Positions 20,900-29,969 of a DNA stretch of 64,000 bases are shown here, piece after piece; positions within the stretch are counted from its first letter, which is position 1; the number at the start of each line of letters is the position of its first letter. The notes below the pieces were generated by a model, which was given only the letters and a program-made list of their open reading frames with translations, had not been told where the DNA came from and did no database searches. The position numbers and the translations under genes were made by a program. Source of the stretch: Nesterenkonia sandarakina (GTDB taxonomy: Bacteria; Actinomycetota; Actinomycetes; Actinomycetales; Micrococcaceae); assembly GCF_013410215.1 (NCBI RefSeq), contig NZ_JACCFQ010000001.1, positions 248,001-312,000 on the forward strand, given 5' to 3'.

Positions 20900-21580
20900 T
20901 CAGGACTCAAACTTGTAGCCCAGCCCACGGACCGTGATCAGGAACTCCGGCCGTGAGGGGTCCGGCTCGATCTTCGCGCGCAGCCGCTTGACGTGGACGT
21001 CGAGGGTCTTGGTGTCCCCGACGTAGTCCGAGCCCCAGACCCGATCGATCAGCTGGCCCCGGGTGAGCACCCGTCCGGCGTTGCGCAGCAGCATCTCCAG
21101 AAGCTCGAACTCCTTCAGCGGCAGGCTCAGCGGCGCGCCCGCAACCTCCACGGTGTGGCGTTCGATGTCCATGCTGACCGGCCCGGCGGTGACCAGGGAG
21201 CCGTCGTCGACCTCGGTCTCCACCCGGCGGCGCAGCACCGCCCGGACCCGGGCGAGCAGCTCCCGGGAGGAATAGGGCTTGGTGACATAGTCATCGGCGC
21301 CGAGCTCCAGCCCCACCACCTTGTCGATCTCGGAGTCCTTCGCCGTGAGCATGATCACGGGAACATTCGACTGCAGCCGGATCTGCCGGCACACCTCGGT
21401 GCCGGACTGGCCCGGGAGCATCAGATCCAGCAGGACCAGGTCGGCCCCCTCTCGAGTGAAGATCTCGACGGCGTCGAGCCCGTTCTCCGCGACGACGACG
21501 TCGTAGCCCTCCTTCTCCAAGGTGTAGGACAGTGCCTCTGAGAATGAAGGCTCATCCTCGACGAGCAGAATTCTGGTCAC
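20900..21580 (-). CDS. regX3: OmpR-family response regulator RegX3
   Basis: Phosphate-starvation response regulator, 226 residues. The receiver domain has the acidic pocket VEDE, phospho-acceptor D52 in LVLLDLMLPG and the lysine in YVTKPYS; the winged-helix effector domain ends in LITVRGLGYKFES. Its start lies inside senX3, overlapping by 29 bases, so translation is coupled. Pairing with SenX3 and divergent phoU identifies it as RegX3 (PhoP-like) rather than MtrA. Confidence 0.95.
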   Translation of the reverse strand: MTRILLVEDEPSFSEALSYTLEKEGYDVVVAENGLDAVEIFTREGADLVLLDLMLPGQSGTEVCRQIRLQSNVPVIMLTAKDSEIDKVVGLELGADDYVTKPYSSRELLARVRAVLRRRVETEVDDGSLVTAGPVSMDIERHTVEVAGAPLSLPLKEFELLEMLLRNAGRVLTRGQLIDRVWGSDYVGDTKTLDVHVKRLRAKIEPDPSRPEFLITVRGLGYKFES

Positions 21581-22838
21581 GCGTCTCCTCCTTCGCCGGC
21601 CCTGGTGTGGCCGGATCTTCTGCCTGATGGTGCGGTGCGGTGTCCTCAGTGACGGCCTGCTCGGCGCGGGTCAGCGCGGGCATGCCGCGGCCGAGCCCTT
21701 CGAAGGTATCCAGGCTCTCGTCGAGCTCGGGCAGGCGCACCGTGAACGTGGAGCCCCTGCCCTGCTGCGACCACAGCGCGACCTCGCCGCCGTGGTTGGT
21801 GATCACGTGTTTCACGATGCTCAGCCCCAGGCCGGTGCCGCCAGTCTGCCGGGAGCGCGCGGCGTCGACCCGGTAGAAGCGTTCGAAGATCCGCTCCTGG
21901 TTCTCCTTGGCGATCCCGATCCCCTGGTCGGTGATGGTGACCTGAGCGATCCCGTCCCGGCTGGAGAGCCCGATGCCGACCCGGGTGGACTCCGGGGAGT
22001 AGCGCACCGCGTTGTCGATCAGGTTCCGGAACGCCATCGCCAGCTGGTCGGCGTCGCCGTGGACCCGGTGCGGCAGCGCGCCCCCGATCTTGAGCTCGAT
22101 GTTCTTCGCCTCCGCCGGCAGCCGGGAGCGGTCTGCGGCGTCGGCGATCACGTCTTCGAGGTCCACCGGACGCCCGGCGTGCACCACGTTCTTGCCCTGC
22201 ACCCGGGAGAGCTCGATGATGTCCTGGACCAGCGCCGCGAGCCGGCGGGACTCCTTGTGCAGGCGCTGGGTGAAGCGGCGGACGGCGACGTCGTCGTCGG
22301 CTGCGTCCTCGATGGTCTCGGCCAGCAGCGAGATCGCCCCGACCGGGGTCTTCAGCTCGTGGGAGACGTTGGCGACGAAGTCGTTGCGCACCGCCTCTAT
22401 GCGGGAGAACTCGGTGCGGTCATCGGCGAGGACCAGGATGTACTCGTCCCCCAGCGGGGCCACGCGCAGATGCACCACCAGGGAGGTCTCCCCCTGCAGA
22501 CCGCGGGCCAGCTCATGCTCCTGATCGATGATCACCCCGTCGCCTCGGACCCGCGCGGTGAGAGCCAGCAGCTGCTGGTGCACCACGGTGTGCCCGCGCA
22601 CCAGGCCGAAGGCGTAGGCGGCGGGGTTCGCGCGGACCACCCCGTCCACGGTGTCCACCACGATGTAGGCCAGCCCCAGGGAGGCCAACACCTCGGTGGC
22701 GCCGGCGGGCATCGAGGGTTCGTCCACGTCGATGCCGGCGCCGCGCTGGGCCTCACTGACACGGAAGGCATACATGCCGACCACGCCCAGTGCCAGGCCG
22801 ACGACGCCGGAGAGTGCGGCGATGAGCAGGGGATCCAC
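21552..22838 (-). CDS. senX3: Sensor histidine kinase SenX3
   Basis: Membrane sensor kinase of the phosphate two-component system, 428 residues. One clear N-terminal membrane helix (residues about 5-25), a PAS-like domain from about 48 to 145, the H-box FVANVSHELKTPVGA with phospho-acceptor H160, and an ATPase domain with NLIDNAVRYSPE, DQGIGI and TGGTGLGLSI. The C-terminal tail is acidic and charged. First gene of the senX3-regX3 operon and divergent from phoU, with which it probably forms a signalling complex together with the Pst transporter. Confidence 0.95.
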   Translation of the reverse strand: MDPLLIAALSGVVGLALGVVGMYAFRVSEAQRGAGIDVDEPSMPAGATEVLASLGLAYIVVDTVDGVVRANPAAYAFGLVRGHTVVHQQLLALTARVRGDGVIIDQEHELARGLQGETSLVVHLRVAPLGDEYILVLADDRTEFSRIEAVRNDFVANVSHELKTPVGAISLLAETIEDAADDDVAVRRFTQRLHKESRRLAALVQDIIELSRVQGKNVVHAGRPVDLEDVIADAADRSRLPAEAKNIELKIGGALPHRVHGDADQLAMAFRNLIDNAVRYSPESTRVGIGLSSRDGIAQVTITDQGIGIAKENQERIFERFYRVDAARSRQTGGTGLGLSIVKHVITNHGGEVALWSQQGRGSTFTVRLPELDESLDTFEGLGRGMPALTRAEQAVTEDTAPHHQAEDPATPGPAKEETRDQNSARRG

Positions 22839-22899
22839 GAGCTACAGCTTAGGCCCGGCTCCCGGTGCCCGGCACCACATGGCCCGGGCGGCGCCCAGG

Positions 22900-22921
22900 G
22901 TTCAACCAGCGTTCACCTTCA
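22900..22921. promoter_or_regulatory. PHO box between senX3 and phoU
   Basis: Two 11-bp direct repeats, GTTCAACCAGC at 22900-22910 and GTTCACCTTCA at 22911-22921, with a weaker third unit (CGTTGACTGCT) following. This matches the GTTCACC-N4 repeat architecture bound by actinobacterial PhoP/RegX3. It lies in the divergent senX3/phoU promoter region, implying autoregulation. Confidence 0.75.
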
Positions 22922-23008
22922 CGTTGACTGCTGACTTCGCTGGTGTTCATCTGCGCCAGCGAGGATTCAACGTCGGGATACTCCACGGCGGGAAAGGAAC
23001 GCGAACAC

Positions 23009-23665
23009 GTGCGAAAGCTCTTTCAGGCAGACCTCATCAATCTCGGTGAGCAGCTGATCCAGATCACCTCTTTGGTCCATACGGCGATGGAGAAGGCCTA
23101 TACCGCCTTCGACACCACCGATCTCCAGCTCGCGGAGGAGGTCATCGCCGCCGACGCGCAGATCGACCGGCTGCAGGTGGAGCTCGACGAGAAGGCCATC
23201 GAGCTGCTCGCGCTGCAGGGCCCGGTGGCCTCTGACCTGCGCATGATCGTGGGTGCGCTGCGGATGAGCACCTCGCTGGAGCGCATGGGCGACCTCGCGC
23301 GGCACATCGCGCAGCTGGCGCGGATGCGCTACCCGGACCGGGTGGCCCCGGAGGCGCTGCACCCGGTCTTCGAGAAGATGGCCAAGCTCACCACGCAGAT
23401 CTCCGCCCGGCTGGTCACGCTGATGGAGACCCGCGAGCTGCACCTGGTGGCGGAGATCCATGCCCTCAACGAGCAGCTCAACGATCTGCACGCCTCGGTG
23501 TTCACCATCGTGGCCGCCGAGGACTGGCAGCAGAGCCCTGCCACCAGCGTGGACTCCTCCCTGGTCAGCCGGTTCTTCGAACGCTACGGCGATCACGCGG
23601 TGGCCGTGGCGAACAAGGTCGACTATCTGGTCACCGGCTCCTGGGACTCCCGCGAGCTCTCCTGA
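23009..23665 (+). CDS. phoU: Phosphate transport system regulator PhoU
   Basis: A cytoplasmic all-alpha protein with two PhoU three-helix repeats, 218 residues. It damps signalling from the Pst transporter to SenX3. The metal-binding signature appears as LERMGDLARHIAQLA and FFERYGDHAVAVANK. The GTG at 23009 is preferred: GGAAAGGA lies ten bases upstream and the encoded N-terminus VRKLFQADLINLGEQL is the normal PhoU start. An upstream extension in frame has no support. Confidence 0.95.
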   Translation: MRKLFQADLINLGEQLIQITSLVHTAMEKAYTAFDTTDLQLAEEVIAADAQIDRLQVELDEKAIELLALQGPVASDLRMIVGALRMSTSLERMGDLARHIAQLARMRYPDRVAPEALHPVFEKMAKLTTQISARLVTLMETRELHLVAEIHALNEQLNDLHASVFTIVAAEDWQQSPATSVDSSLVSRFFERYGDHAVAVANKVDYLVTGSWDSRELS

Positions 23666-23765
23666 GTCACTGCCTCCGGTGACCCGCATCCGGTGACGCG
23701 CCGGGTGATGCTCGCCGGGTGACCCGCTGGGTGACCCGCTTCGACCGATGCATATCGGTCAACGC

Positions 23766-23840
23766 ACATCGCTGGGGCGCAGACAGGCGGAACGATCGCA
23801 TTCTCTGCGAGAATTCCACCCGTCTGCGCCCCAGCGATGT
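23766..23840. repeat. Hairpin-in-hairpin intergenic element, copy C
   Basis: Perfect 19-bp arms, ACATCGCTGGGGCGCAGAC at 23766-23784 and its complement at 23822-23840, enclose a 37-nt loop in which TTCTC-TGC-GAGAA forms a second small hairpin. It lies between convergent phoU and gpmA. Arm sequence differs from copies A and B but the two-tier layout is the same. Confidence 0.75.
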
Positions 23841-23887
23841 CTGCGACGGCTGCTCGAGCCGCGGCTGGTTGGGCCTTGGCTTGAGCC

Positions 23888-24634
23888 TTACTTCTTGCCC
23901 TGGTTCGCGACAGCCTGGATCGCGTCCTTGGCGGCCTCGGGGTCCAGGTAGGTCCCGCCCGGGTTCATCGGCTTCAGGTCCTCATCCAGCTGGTAGTGCA
24001 GCGGGATCCCGGTGGGGATGTTCAGCCCGGCGATGTCCGCGTCGGAGATCCCGTCGAGGTACTTCACCAGGGCGCGCAGCGAGTTGCCGTGCGCGGCCAG
24101 CAGCACGGTCTTGTTCTCGCGCAGGTCCGGGACCACCGCGGACTCCCAGTAGGGCAGCATCCGGTCCACGACGTCCTTGAGGCATTCGGTGCGCGGCGCG
24201 GCGTCACCGAGGTCTGCGTAGCGCGGGTCCCCGATCTGGGAGAACTCGTCGTCGGCGGCGATCTCCGGCGGCGGGGTGTCGTAGGAGCGGCGCCACATCA
24301 TGAACTGGTCCTCGCCATACTGCGCCAGGGTCTCGGCCTTGTCCTTGCCCTGCAGCGCGCCGTAGTGGCGCTCGTTGAGCCGCCAGTCGCGCTTCACCGG
24401 GATCCAGAGCCGGTCGGCGGTCTCCAGCGCCAGGTGGGAGGTGGTGATCGCCCGCTGCAGCAGCGAGGTGTGCACCACGTCGGGGAGCAGCTGGTGCTCC
24501 TTGAGCAGCTCACCGCCGCGCGCGGCCTCTTCGCGGCCCAGCGCGGTCAGCGGGACGTCCACCCATCCGGTGAAGAGGTTCTTCTCGTTCCAGTCGCTCT
24601 GTCCGTGGCGGAGCAGGATCAGGTCATAGGCCAT
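23888..24634 (-). CDS. gpmA: 2,3-bisphosphoglycerate-dependent phosphoglycerate mutase
   Basis: Glycolytic enzyme interconverting 3- and 2-phosphoglycerate. 248 residues from [12 protein letters not shown], with phospho-acceptor H10 in [35 protein letters not shown] and second catalytic His in [13 protein letters not shown]. An in-frame upstream extension of 12 residues lacks family similarity. The phoU-gpm neighbourhood is conserved across actinobacteria. Confidence 0.96.
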   Translation of the reverse strand: MAYDLILLRHGQSDWNEKNLFTGWVDVPLTALGREEAARGGELLKEHQLLPDVVHTSLLQRAITTSHLALETADRLWIPVKRDWRLNERHYGALQGKDKAETLAQYGEDQFMMWRRSYDTPPPEIAADDEFSQIGDPRYADLGDAAPRTECLKDVVDRMLPYWESAVVPDLRENKTVLLAAHGNSLRALVKYLDGISDADIAGLNIPTGIPLHYQLDEDLKPMNPGGTYLDPEAAKDAIQAVANQGKK

Positions 24635-24724
24635 GGAGTGTGTCTCACTTTCGGAGTCGGACGTGCACATCGATGCAGCGCGTTCGGTCGGTCAGGTCCG
24701 GGGCGGAGGCGCCCGGCCACCGGG

Positions 24725-25036
24725 TCAGTTGGAGACTTCGGGGTTGACGTCGGTCAGGTAGACCATCGCCATGCAGGCCGCAGCCACTGGGAAGATCAGG
24801 CCGAACGGGCCGGCCCCGAAGGCGCCGAGCAGCGCCAGGACGACGGCGCCGCCGGTCATGCCCAGCCAGAAGCCCTTGGTCCGCTTGAACGCGACGTCGA
24901 AGCGCTGCGCGTTCTTGGGGATGCACTTGGCCAGTGCGACCACGGCGAGCCCGAGGCAGACCAGGGCGAAGGCCAGGTGCATCCAGGCTTCGGTCTGCAG
25001 GACGAAGATCCAGAGGTCAGAGAGGGGTGACTGCAT
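24725..25036 (-). CDS. DUF2516-type small membrane protein
   Basis: A 103-residue protein with about three hydrophobic helices (residues about 18-38, 57-75, 78-95) and a conserved basic loop CIPKNAQRFDVAFKRTKGFW between helices. This matches the actinobacterial DUF2516 family of unknown function. It starts 9 bp after the upstream PLP-enzyme stop, so they are probably cotranscribed. Confidence 0.8.
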   Translation of the reverse strand: MQSPLSDLWIFVLQTEAWMHLAFALVCLGLAVVALAKCIPKNAQRFDVAFKRTKGFWLGMTGGAVVLALLGAFGAGPFGLIFPVAAACMAMVYLTDVNPEVSN

Positions 25037-25045
25037 ACCTCGATG

Positions 25046-26365
25046 TTATCGGATGGGCTCCGCATCCGGCGGGTCTGCGACCGCGGCGGTGCGCAGCGCG
25101 TTGAGCAGGTCCGCGAAGAGGTCCTCCACGTCCTCGATCCCCACCGAGAGCCGGATCAGACCGTCAGGGACCGAGGCGGGCTCCCCGGGATGACGACGAC
25201 GGCGCTCGGCCAGGGACTCCACGCCGCCCAGGCTGGTGGCCGGGGTCCAGAGCCGCAGCGCGCCGAGCACGGCGTCGGCCACTTCGGCCTCGGTCCGCTG
25301 CCCTGCCGCGGCCGAGGCACCGGGCCCTGCTGAAGCACCGGGCTGGTCGGCGTCGACCTCGATGGTCAGGATCGCGCCGAACCCGCCGAGCTGGGCGGCG
25401 GCGCGCGCATGCTGCGGATGTCCCGGCAGGCCCGGGTAGTTGACTCTGCGCAGCGGCAGTCCGACGTCCTGGCTGAGCTCTTCGAGCCGGCGGGCCAGCT
25501 CGGCGGCGCTGGCTTCCGAGGCGTCCAGGCGCACGGCGAGGGTGCGCACCCCGCGCAGGGCCAGGAAGACCTCCATCGGTCCCGGGATGGCGCCATGCAG
25601 GGTGCGGTGCTGGTGCAGCCGCGCGTGGATCTCGGGGTCTGCGGTCATCGCGGCGCCCATGATCAGGTCTGAGTGTCCGGAGAGGAACTTGGTCACCGAG
25701 TGGACCACCACGTCGGCACCGTGTTGCAGCGGACGCTGGCGCAGCGGGGTCGCGAAGGTGTTGTCCACCGCGGTGAGCACGCCGCGCTTCTTCGCGGCCG
25801 CCAGCAGCGCCGGGAGGTCCGCGACCTCCAACATCGGGTTGGTCGGGGACTCGATCCAGAGCATCACCGCGGCGTCCTGAGCGCTGGCCAGCGTGGCGAC
25901 GTCGTGCAGCGTGGTGGTGACCTGCTCGGTGTCGGCGATGTCCACCCGGTGCAGCGTCAGCAGACCCTGATCGGCCATCTGCTGGGCCAGCGCGGAGAAC
26001 CCCATATAGCTGTGTCGGGGCATCACCAGATGGCTTCCCGGGGCCAGCAGGTGGACCACCGCAGAGATGGCAGCCATCCCGGAGGAGAACAGCAGGCCCG
26101 GCAGCACCGGGACCGGATGCTCCTGCGCGGTGGTGAGCAGCCCCTGCGAGGCGGAGCTGGTGCGGGTCCCGGCCTCGAGCTGGGCCAGCAGCGCCTCCAA
26201 CGGCTCCCAGGACGGCATGCCCTCGCGGGCATAGTCCAGCGCCGCATGGACGCCGGGCCGGTAGGAGTAGGTCGAGGTGAAGTCCACCGGCATGTTCACG
26301 GGCTGGTTCGGTCCGTGGGCGCCGCGGCCCGCATTGACCACAAAGGTGCGTTCGCGCTGGTTCAC
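25046..26365 (-). CDS. Cys/Met-metabolism PLP-dependent enzyme (cystathionine gamma-synthase-like)
   Basis: Fold-type I PLP enzyme of 439 residues. The PLP lysine is in VVHSVTKFLSGHSDLIMG; SGMAAISAVVHLL, WIESPTNPMLEVADLP and AVDNTFATPLRQRPL are family motifs, and the end RLSVGIEDVEDLFADL is typical. It may carry out gamma-synthase, gamma-lyase or beta-lyase chemistry on homoserine- or cysteine-linked substrates; these cannot be separated by eye. An Ala/Gly/Pro-rich insert around residues 345-365 is unusual. Divergent from tmk. Confidence 0.85.
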   Translation of the reverse strand: MNQRERTFVVNAGRGAHGPNQPVNMPVDFTSTYSYRPGVHAALDYAREGMPSWEPLEALLAQLEAGTRTSSASQGLLTTAQEHPVPVLPGLLFSSGMAAISAVVHLLAPGSHLVMPRHSYMGFSALAQQMADQGLLTLHRVDIADTEQVTTTLHDVATLASAQDAAVMLWIESPTNPMLEVADLPALLAAAKKRGVLTAVDNTFATPLRQRPLQHGADVVVHSVTKFLSGHSDLIMGAAMTADPEIHARLHQHRTLHGAIPGPMEVFLALRGVRTLAVRLDASEASAAELARRLEELSQDVGLPLRRVNYPGLPGHPQHARAAAQLGGFGAILTIEVDADQPGASAGPGASAAAGQRTEAEVADAVLGALRLWTPATSLGGVESLAERRRRHPGEPASVPDGLIRLSVGIEDVEDLFADLLNALRTAAVADPPDAEPIR

Positions 26366-26469
26366 ACCGTTACGGTACCGCAGCGCGCGGCGCGAGCCCG
26401 GTGGCCGGTCGCCCAGACTCAGATTCGCGGCGTCAGGTCCGTGTCCGTCCGGCTGGGTAGGCTGGGTCC

Positions 26470-27123
26470 GTGACCCATCTCAGACGCGGAGGATTCCTCG
26501 CCTTCGAAGGCGGCGACGGCGCCGGCAAGACCACGCAGCTGGACCTGCTCGAATCCTGGTTCCAGGAGCTGGTGGTGCCCTATGAGCGCACCCGCGAGCC
26601 CGGCGGCACTGTGATCGGCGAGCGCATCCGCTCTCTGGTGCTCGAGCACGATCAGGGCGAGGTGGACCCCCGCACCGAGGCGCTGCTCTTCGCCGCCTCC
26701 CGCGCCGCCCATGTGGTCCAGCGGATCGAGCCTGCGCTGCAGGCCGGCCGGTTTGTGCTCTGTGACCGCTACGTGGACTCCTCGGTGGCGTATCAGGGTG
26801 TGGGCCGCGAGCTCGGCGCCCAGGCTGTGGCTGAGATCAACGCCTTCGCCACGGGCGGGCTTCAGCCCGATCTGACCGTGGTGCTGGACATCGACCCATC
26901 CGCCGCGCGGGCGCGCCGGGAGGGTCGCGACGGCCTCTCTGACCGGATCGAATCCGCCGAGGACGCCTTCCACGACCGGCTGCGGCACGCCTTCCTCGAC
27001 CGCGCCGCTGCTGCGCCCCAGCGGTATCTGGTGCTCGACGCCGCCGCCTCGGCCCAGGCGCTCCAGGCCGCGATCCGGGAGCGGGTCCAGGAGATGCTGG
27101 GTCAGGAGCTGCCGAACCCATGA
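26470..27123 (+). CDS. tmk: Thymidylate kinase
   Basis: Phosphorylates dTMP to dTDP. 217 residues with P-loop FEGGDGAGKTTQ, the DR(Y) motif VLCDRYVDSSVAYQG, and LID region ARARREGRDGLSDRIE. GTG start. It overlaps holB by four bases (ATGA), the usual actinobacterial tmk-holB pairing. Confidence 0.96.
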   Translation: MTHLRRGGFLAFEGGDGAGKTTQLDLLESWFQELVVPYERTREPGGTVIGERIRSLVLEHDQGEVDPRTEALLFAASRAAHVVQRIEPALQAGRFVLCDRYVDSSVAYQGVGRELGAQAVAEINAFATGGLQPDLTVVLDIDPSAARARREGRDGLSDRIESAEDAFHDRLRHAFLDRAAAAPQRYLVLDAAASAQALQAAIRERVQEMLGQELPNP

Positions 27124-28277
27124 GCGTCTACACCGAGCTGGTCGGGCAGGACGGGGTCGTGGAACAGCTGCGTCGAGCCGCGGGCTCCGGCACCCCGGCC
27201 CACGCCTGGCTCTTCACCGGCCCCCCGGGGTCGGGGCGGTCCAACGCCGCCCGGGCCTTCGCCGCCGCGCTGAACTGTGAGCAGGAGGAACCGGCGGCCC
27301 GGGGCTGCGGAGAGTGCCGGTCCTGCCGACTGGTGGCCGCGGAGAGCCACCCCTCGGTGAAGCTGGTCTCCACGGAGAACGTGACCTACAAGATCGACGA
27401 CGTCCGTGAGCTGATCACCACCGCGCAGGAGAAGCCGCAGGGCGCGCGCTGGCGGGTGATCGTGGTCGAGGACGCGGACCGGATGACTGAGCGCGCCACC
27501 AACGTGCTGCTCAAAGCCATCGAGGAGCCTCCCCCGCATACGCTCTGGGTGCTCTGCGCCCCGAGCCCGGCGGATGTGCTGGTGACCATCCGCTCCCGCT
27601 GCCGGCTGGTGAGCCTGCGAATCCCACCCACCGAAGCGGTGGCCCAGCTGCTGACCAGCCGCGACGGGCTCAATGAGCAGCAGGCGCAGTTCGCCGCGCG
27701 GGTCTCACAGAACCACATCGGGGTCGCCCGGCGGCTGGCCCGGGACCCGGAGGCACGTCGTCGTCGGGAGCAGGTGGTGACCCTGCCGCTGCGGCTGACC
27801 TCCTCCTCGGCCGCGATCAAGGCGGCCGGGTCCCTGGTGGAGATGACCCAGGCGGATGCGGCAAGCACCGCAGAGGCCCGGCTGGAGTCGGAGCAGGCCT
27901 CGTTGCGCCGGTCGCTCGGCCTGGAGGCCGAGGAGAAGATCCCGCCCAAGCTTCGCAGCCAGTTCAAGAAGCTCGAGGAGGAGAACACCCGACGGGCCAA
28001 GCGCGCCGTGGCGGACTCCCTGGACCGGGCGCTGATCGACCTGACCGCCGTCTTCCGTGACGTGCTGAGCCTGAAGCTGGGCACCGGCGTCGAGCTGATC
28101 AACGAGCATCTGCGCGAGGAGCTGCAGCGCTATGCAGAGTCCCTCAGCGCCGAGCAGACCCTGGCGGGGCTGGACGCGATCAATGCCGCCCGCACCCGGA
28201 TCACCCAGAATGTCCCCCCATTGCTAGCCATGGAGGCCCTGATGATGCAGTTCCTACCCGGGAGGTCCCGTGCCTGA
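27120..28277 (+). CDS. holB: DNA polymerase III subunit delta'
   Basis: Clamp-loader subunit, 385 residues. Contains a P-loop GPPGSGRSN in which the usual Lys is Arg, consistent with the non-hydrolysing role of delta', a zinc module with CGECRSC, and the sensor segment RWRVIVVEDADRMTERATNVLLKAIEEPP. Start overlaps tmk; its stop overlaps the following lipoprotein gene by eight bases, so all three are coupled. Confidence 0.94.
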   Translation: MSVYTELVGQDGVVEQLRRAAGSGTPAHAWLFTGPPGSGRSNAARAFAAALNCEQEEPAARGCGECRSCRLVAAESHPSVKLVSTENVTYKIDDVRELITTAQEKPQGARWRVIVVEDADRMTERATNVLLKAIEEPPPHTLWVLCAPSPADVLVTIRSRCRLVSLRIPPTEAVAQLLTSRDGLNEQQAQFAARVSQNHIGVARRLARDPEARRRREQVVTLPLRLTSSSAAIKAAGSLVEMTQADAASTAEARLESEQASLRRSLGLEAEEKIPPKLRSQFKKLEEENTRRAKRAVADSLDRALIDLTAVFRDVLSLKLGTGVELINEHLREELQRYAESLSAEQTLAGLDAINAARTRITQNVPPLLAMEALMMQFLPGRSRA

Positions 28278-29850
28278 GCGCCTCACCCTGTCCCGCAGAA
28301 TCCGCCTGGCGAGTCTCACCGCCGTCTCCGCGCTGCTGCTCTCAAGCTGCTTGAGCTCGGGCGGAGAGTCCGGCGCAGAGGAGACCGAGGCGGAGCAGCC
28401 GATCACCCCGACCTCGGTGCCCGCCGAGGCGCTGCCCGGTGAGCCTGCGGGCTACACCGAGTACTACGAGCAGAAGCTGGACTGGAGCGCCTGCGAGGAG
28501 ACCATGCGGTGCGCCGAGGTCACGGTGCCGATGGACTGGGCGGAGCCAGGCTCCGGGGAGGATCTGCAGATCCAGATCATCAGTTCCGATTCCGGCGGTG
28601 AGGACGCCGAGTACCTGCTCACCAATCCGGGTGGGCCCGGGTCCTCCGGCTACGACACCGTGGCAGAGGCGGCCTCGGCCGCGTTCAGCCAGGAGCTGCT
28701 GGAAGGCTTCAACGTGATCGGCTTCGATCCGCGCGGGGTGCACCGGTCCGCGCCGGTGACCTGCTTGGACGACGACGAGATGGACGAGTACCGCGAGCAG
28801 GTCACCGACGAGCAGCTCGACACCGAAGCCGCCTACGCGGAGGCCCGCGAGTCGGCCTCGGAGCTGGCTGAGGCCTGCGAGTCCGAGAGCGGGGAGCTTC
28901 TCGGCCATGTGGACACGCTCTCTGCGGTCCGCGATATGGACGTGATCCGAGCCGCCCTGGGGCAGGACGAGTTGAACTACCTGGGCTTCTCCTACGGGAC
29001 GAAGCTGGGGATGACCTACGCCGAGCACTACGGCCCACGGGTCGGACGCTTCGTGCTGGACGGGATGCTCGATGTCTCCATCGATGCCCATGAGCTCAAC
29101 CTTGGACAGGCCCGCGGCTTCGAGGAGGCACTGGAGAACTACGCCCAGTGGTGCACCGAGCAGGAGACCTGCCCGGCTGGTGACACCGTGGAGGAGGTCA
29201 CCGCCAGCGTGCAGGATCTCTTCGCCGGGGTCGAAGAGAGCCCGGCGCAGGGCGCAGACGGACGCACCATCAACGTCTCCACCCTGGTCAGCGGTTTCAT
29301 CACCCCGATGTACAGCCGCGAGGCCTGGCCGGTGCTCTCCGAGGCGCTGAGCATGGCGCTGCAGCAGCAGGACCTCAGCGCGTTCCAGTACTTCGCCGAC
29401 CTCCAGGCCGGGCGCACTCCCGATGGCAGCTATGAGTGGATCAACAACTTCGCCTTCACGGCCGTGATGTGCCTGGACTACCCGATGCCGGAGGATCCCG
29501 AGCAGATCGAGGCCGAGTTCGAGGAGGTCTCTGAGGAGGCGCCCACGTTCGGCCCCTACCTGGGGCACCGCGCCGTGGTCTGCGAGGAATGGCCCGCCGA
29601 GAACGTCTCAGAGCCCTGGGAGCCGGACCTCGCCGAGGTCGAGAAGCTGCTGATGATCGGGACCACCGGGGACCCGGCCACCCCGGTGGAATGGGCTGAG
29701 AACATGCACCAGGAGGTGCCACAGTCCTCGCTGATCATTCGGGAGGGAGAGGGACACCTGGCGTACCGGTCAGGCAACAGCTGCGTGGACGAGGCGGTGG
29801 ACGGTTACCTGCTCGACGGGGAGCTCGCCGAGGGCCGCACCGATTGCTGA
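28270..29850 (+). CDS. Alpha/beta-hydrolase lipoprotein (tripeptidyl-aminopeptidase-like)
   Basis: A 526-residue exported serine hydrolase. Signal peptide with lipobox LLSSC near residue 27, acidic linker, then a hydrolase fold: oxyanion region NPGGPGSSG, nucleophile elbow GFSYGTKLG, acid in MIGTTGDPATPVEWA and His in GEGHLAYRSG. This matches the SlpD/SlpE/TAP family that trims tripeptides from secreted proteins in actinomycetes. Cysteines in the C-terminal part suggest disulphides outside the cell. Overlap with holB recurs in related genomes. Confidence 0.9.
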   Translation: MPERLTLSRRIRLASLTAVSALLLSSCLSSGGESGAEETEAEQPITPTSVPAEALPGEPAGYTEYYEQKLDWSACEETMRCAEVTVPMDWAEPGSGEDLQIQIISSDSGGEDAEYLLTNPGGPGSSGYDTVAEAASAAFSQELLEGFNVIGFDPRGVHRSAPVTCLDDDEMDEYREQVTDEQLDTEAAYAEARESASELAEACESESGELLGHVDTLSAVRDMDVIRAALGQDELNYLGFSYGTKLGMTYAEHYGPRVGRFVLDGMLDVSIDAHELNLGQARGFEEALENYAQWCTEQETCPAGDTVEEVTASVQDLFAGVEESPAQGADGRTINVSTLVSGFITPMYSREAWPVLSEALSMALQQQDLSAFQYFADLQAGRTPDGSYEWINNFAFTAVMCLDYPMPEDPEQIEAEFEEVSEEAPTFGPYLGHRAVVCEEWPAENVSEPWEPDLAEVEKLLMIGTTGDPATPVEWAENMHQEVPQSSLIIREGEGHLAYRSGNSCVDEAVDGYLLDGELAEGRTDC

Positions 29851-29969
29851 ACTTTCTTCTACCTCTTGTAGAAATGCGCAGGTAGACTCAGATCACCGGT
29901 GACGACGACGTCCACTCGGCCTCTCTGACTCATCGGCATCATTCAGCTGATCTGCGTTAGGACGCTGCC

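Noticed and set aside
19129-20937. A 602-codon plus-strand frame across purH
   Set aside because: Antisense shadow of PurH; composition and lack of motifs show it is not a gene.
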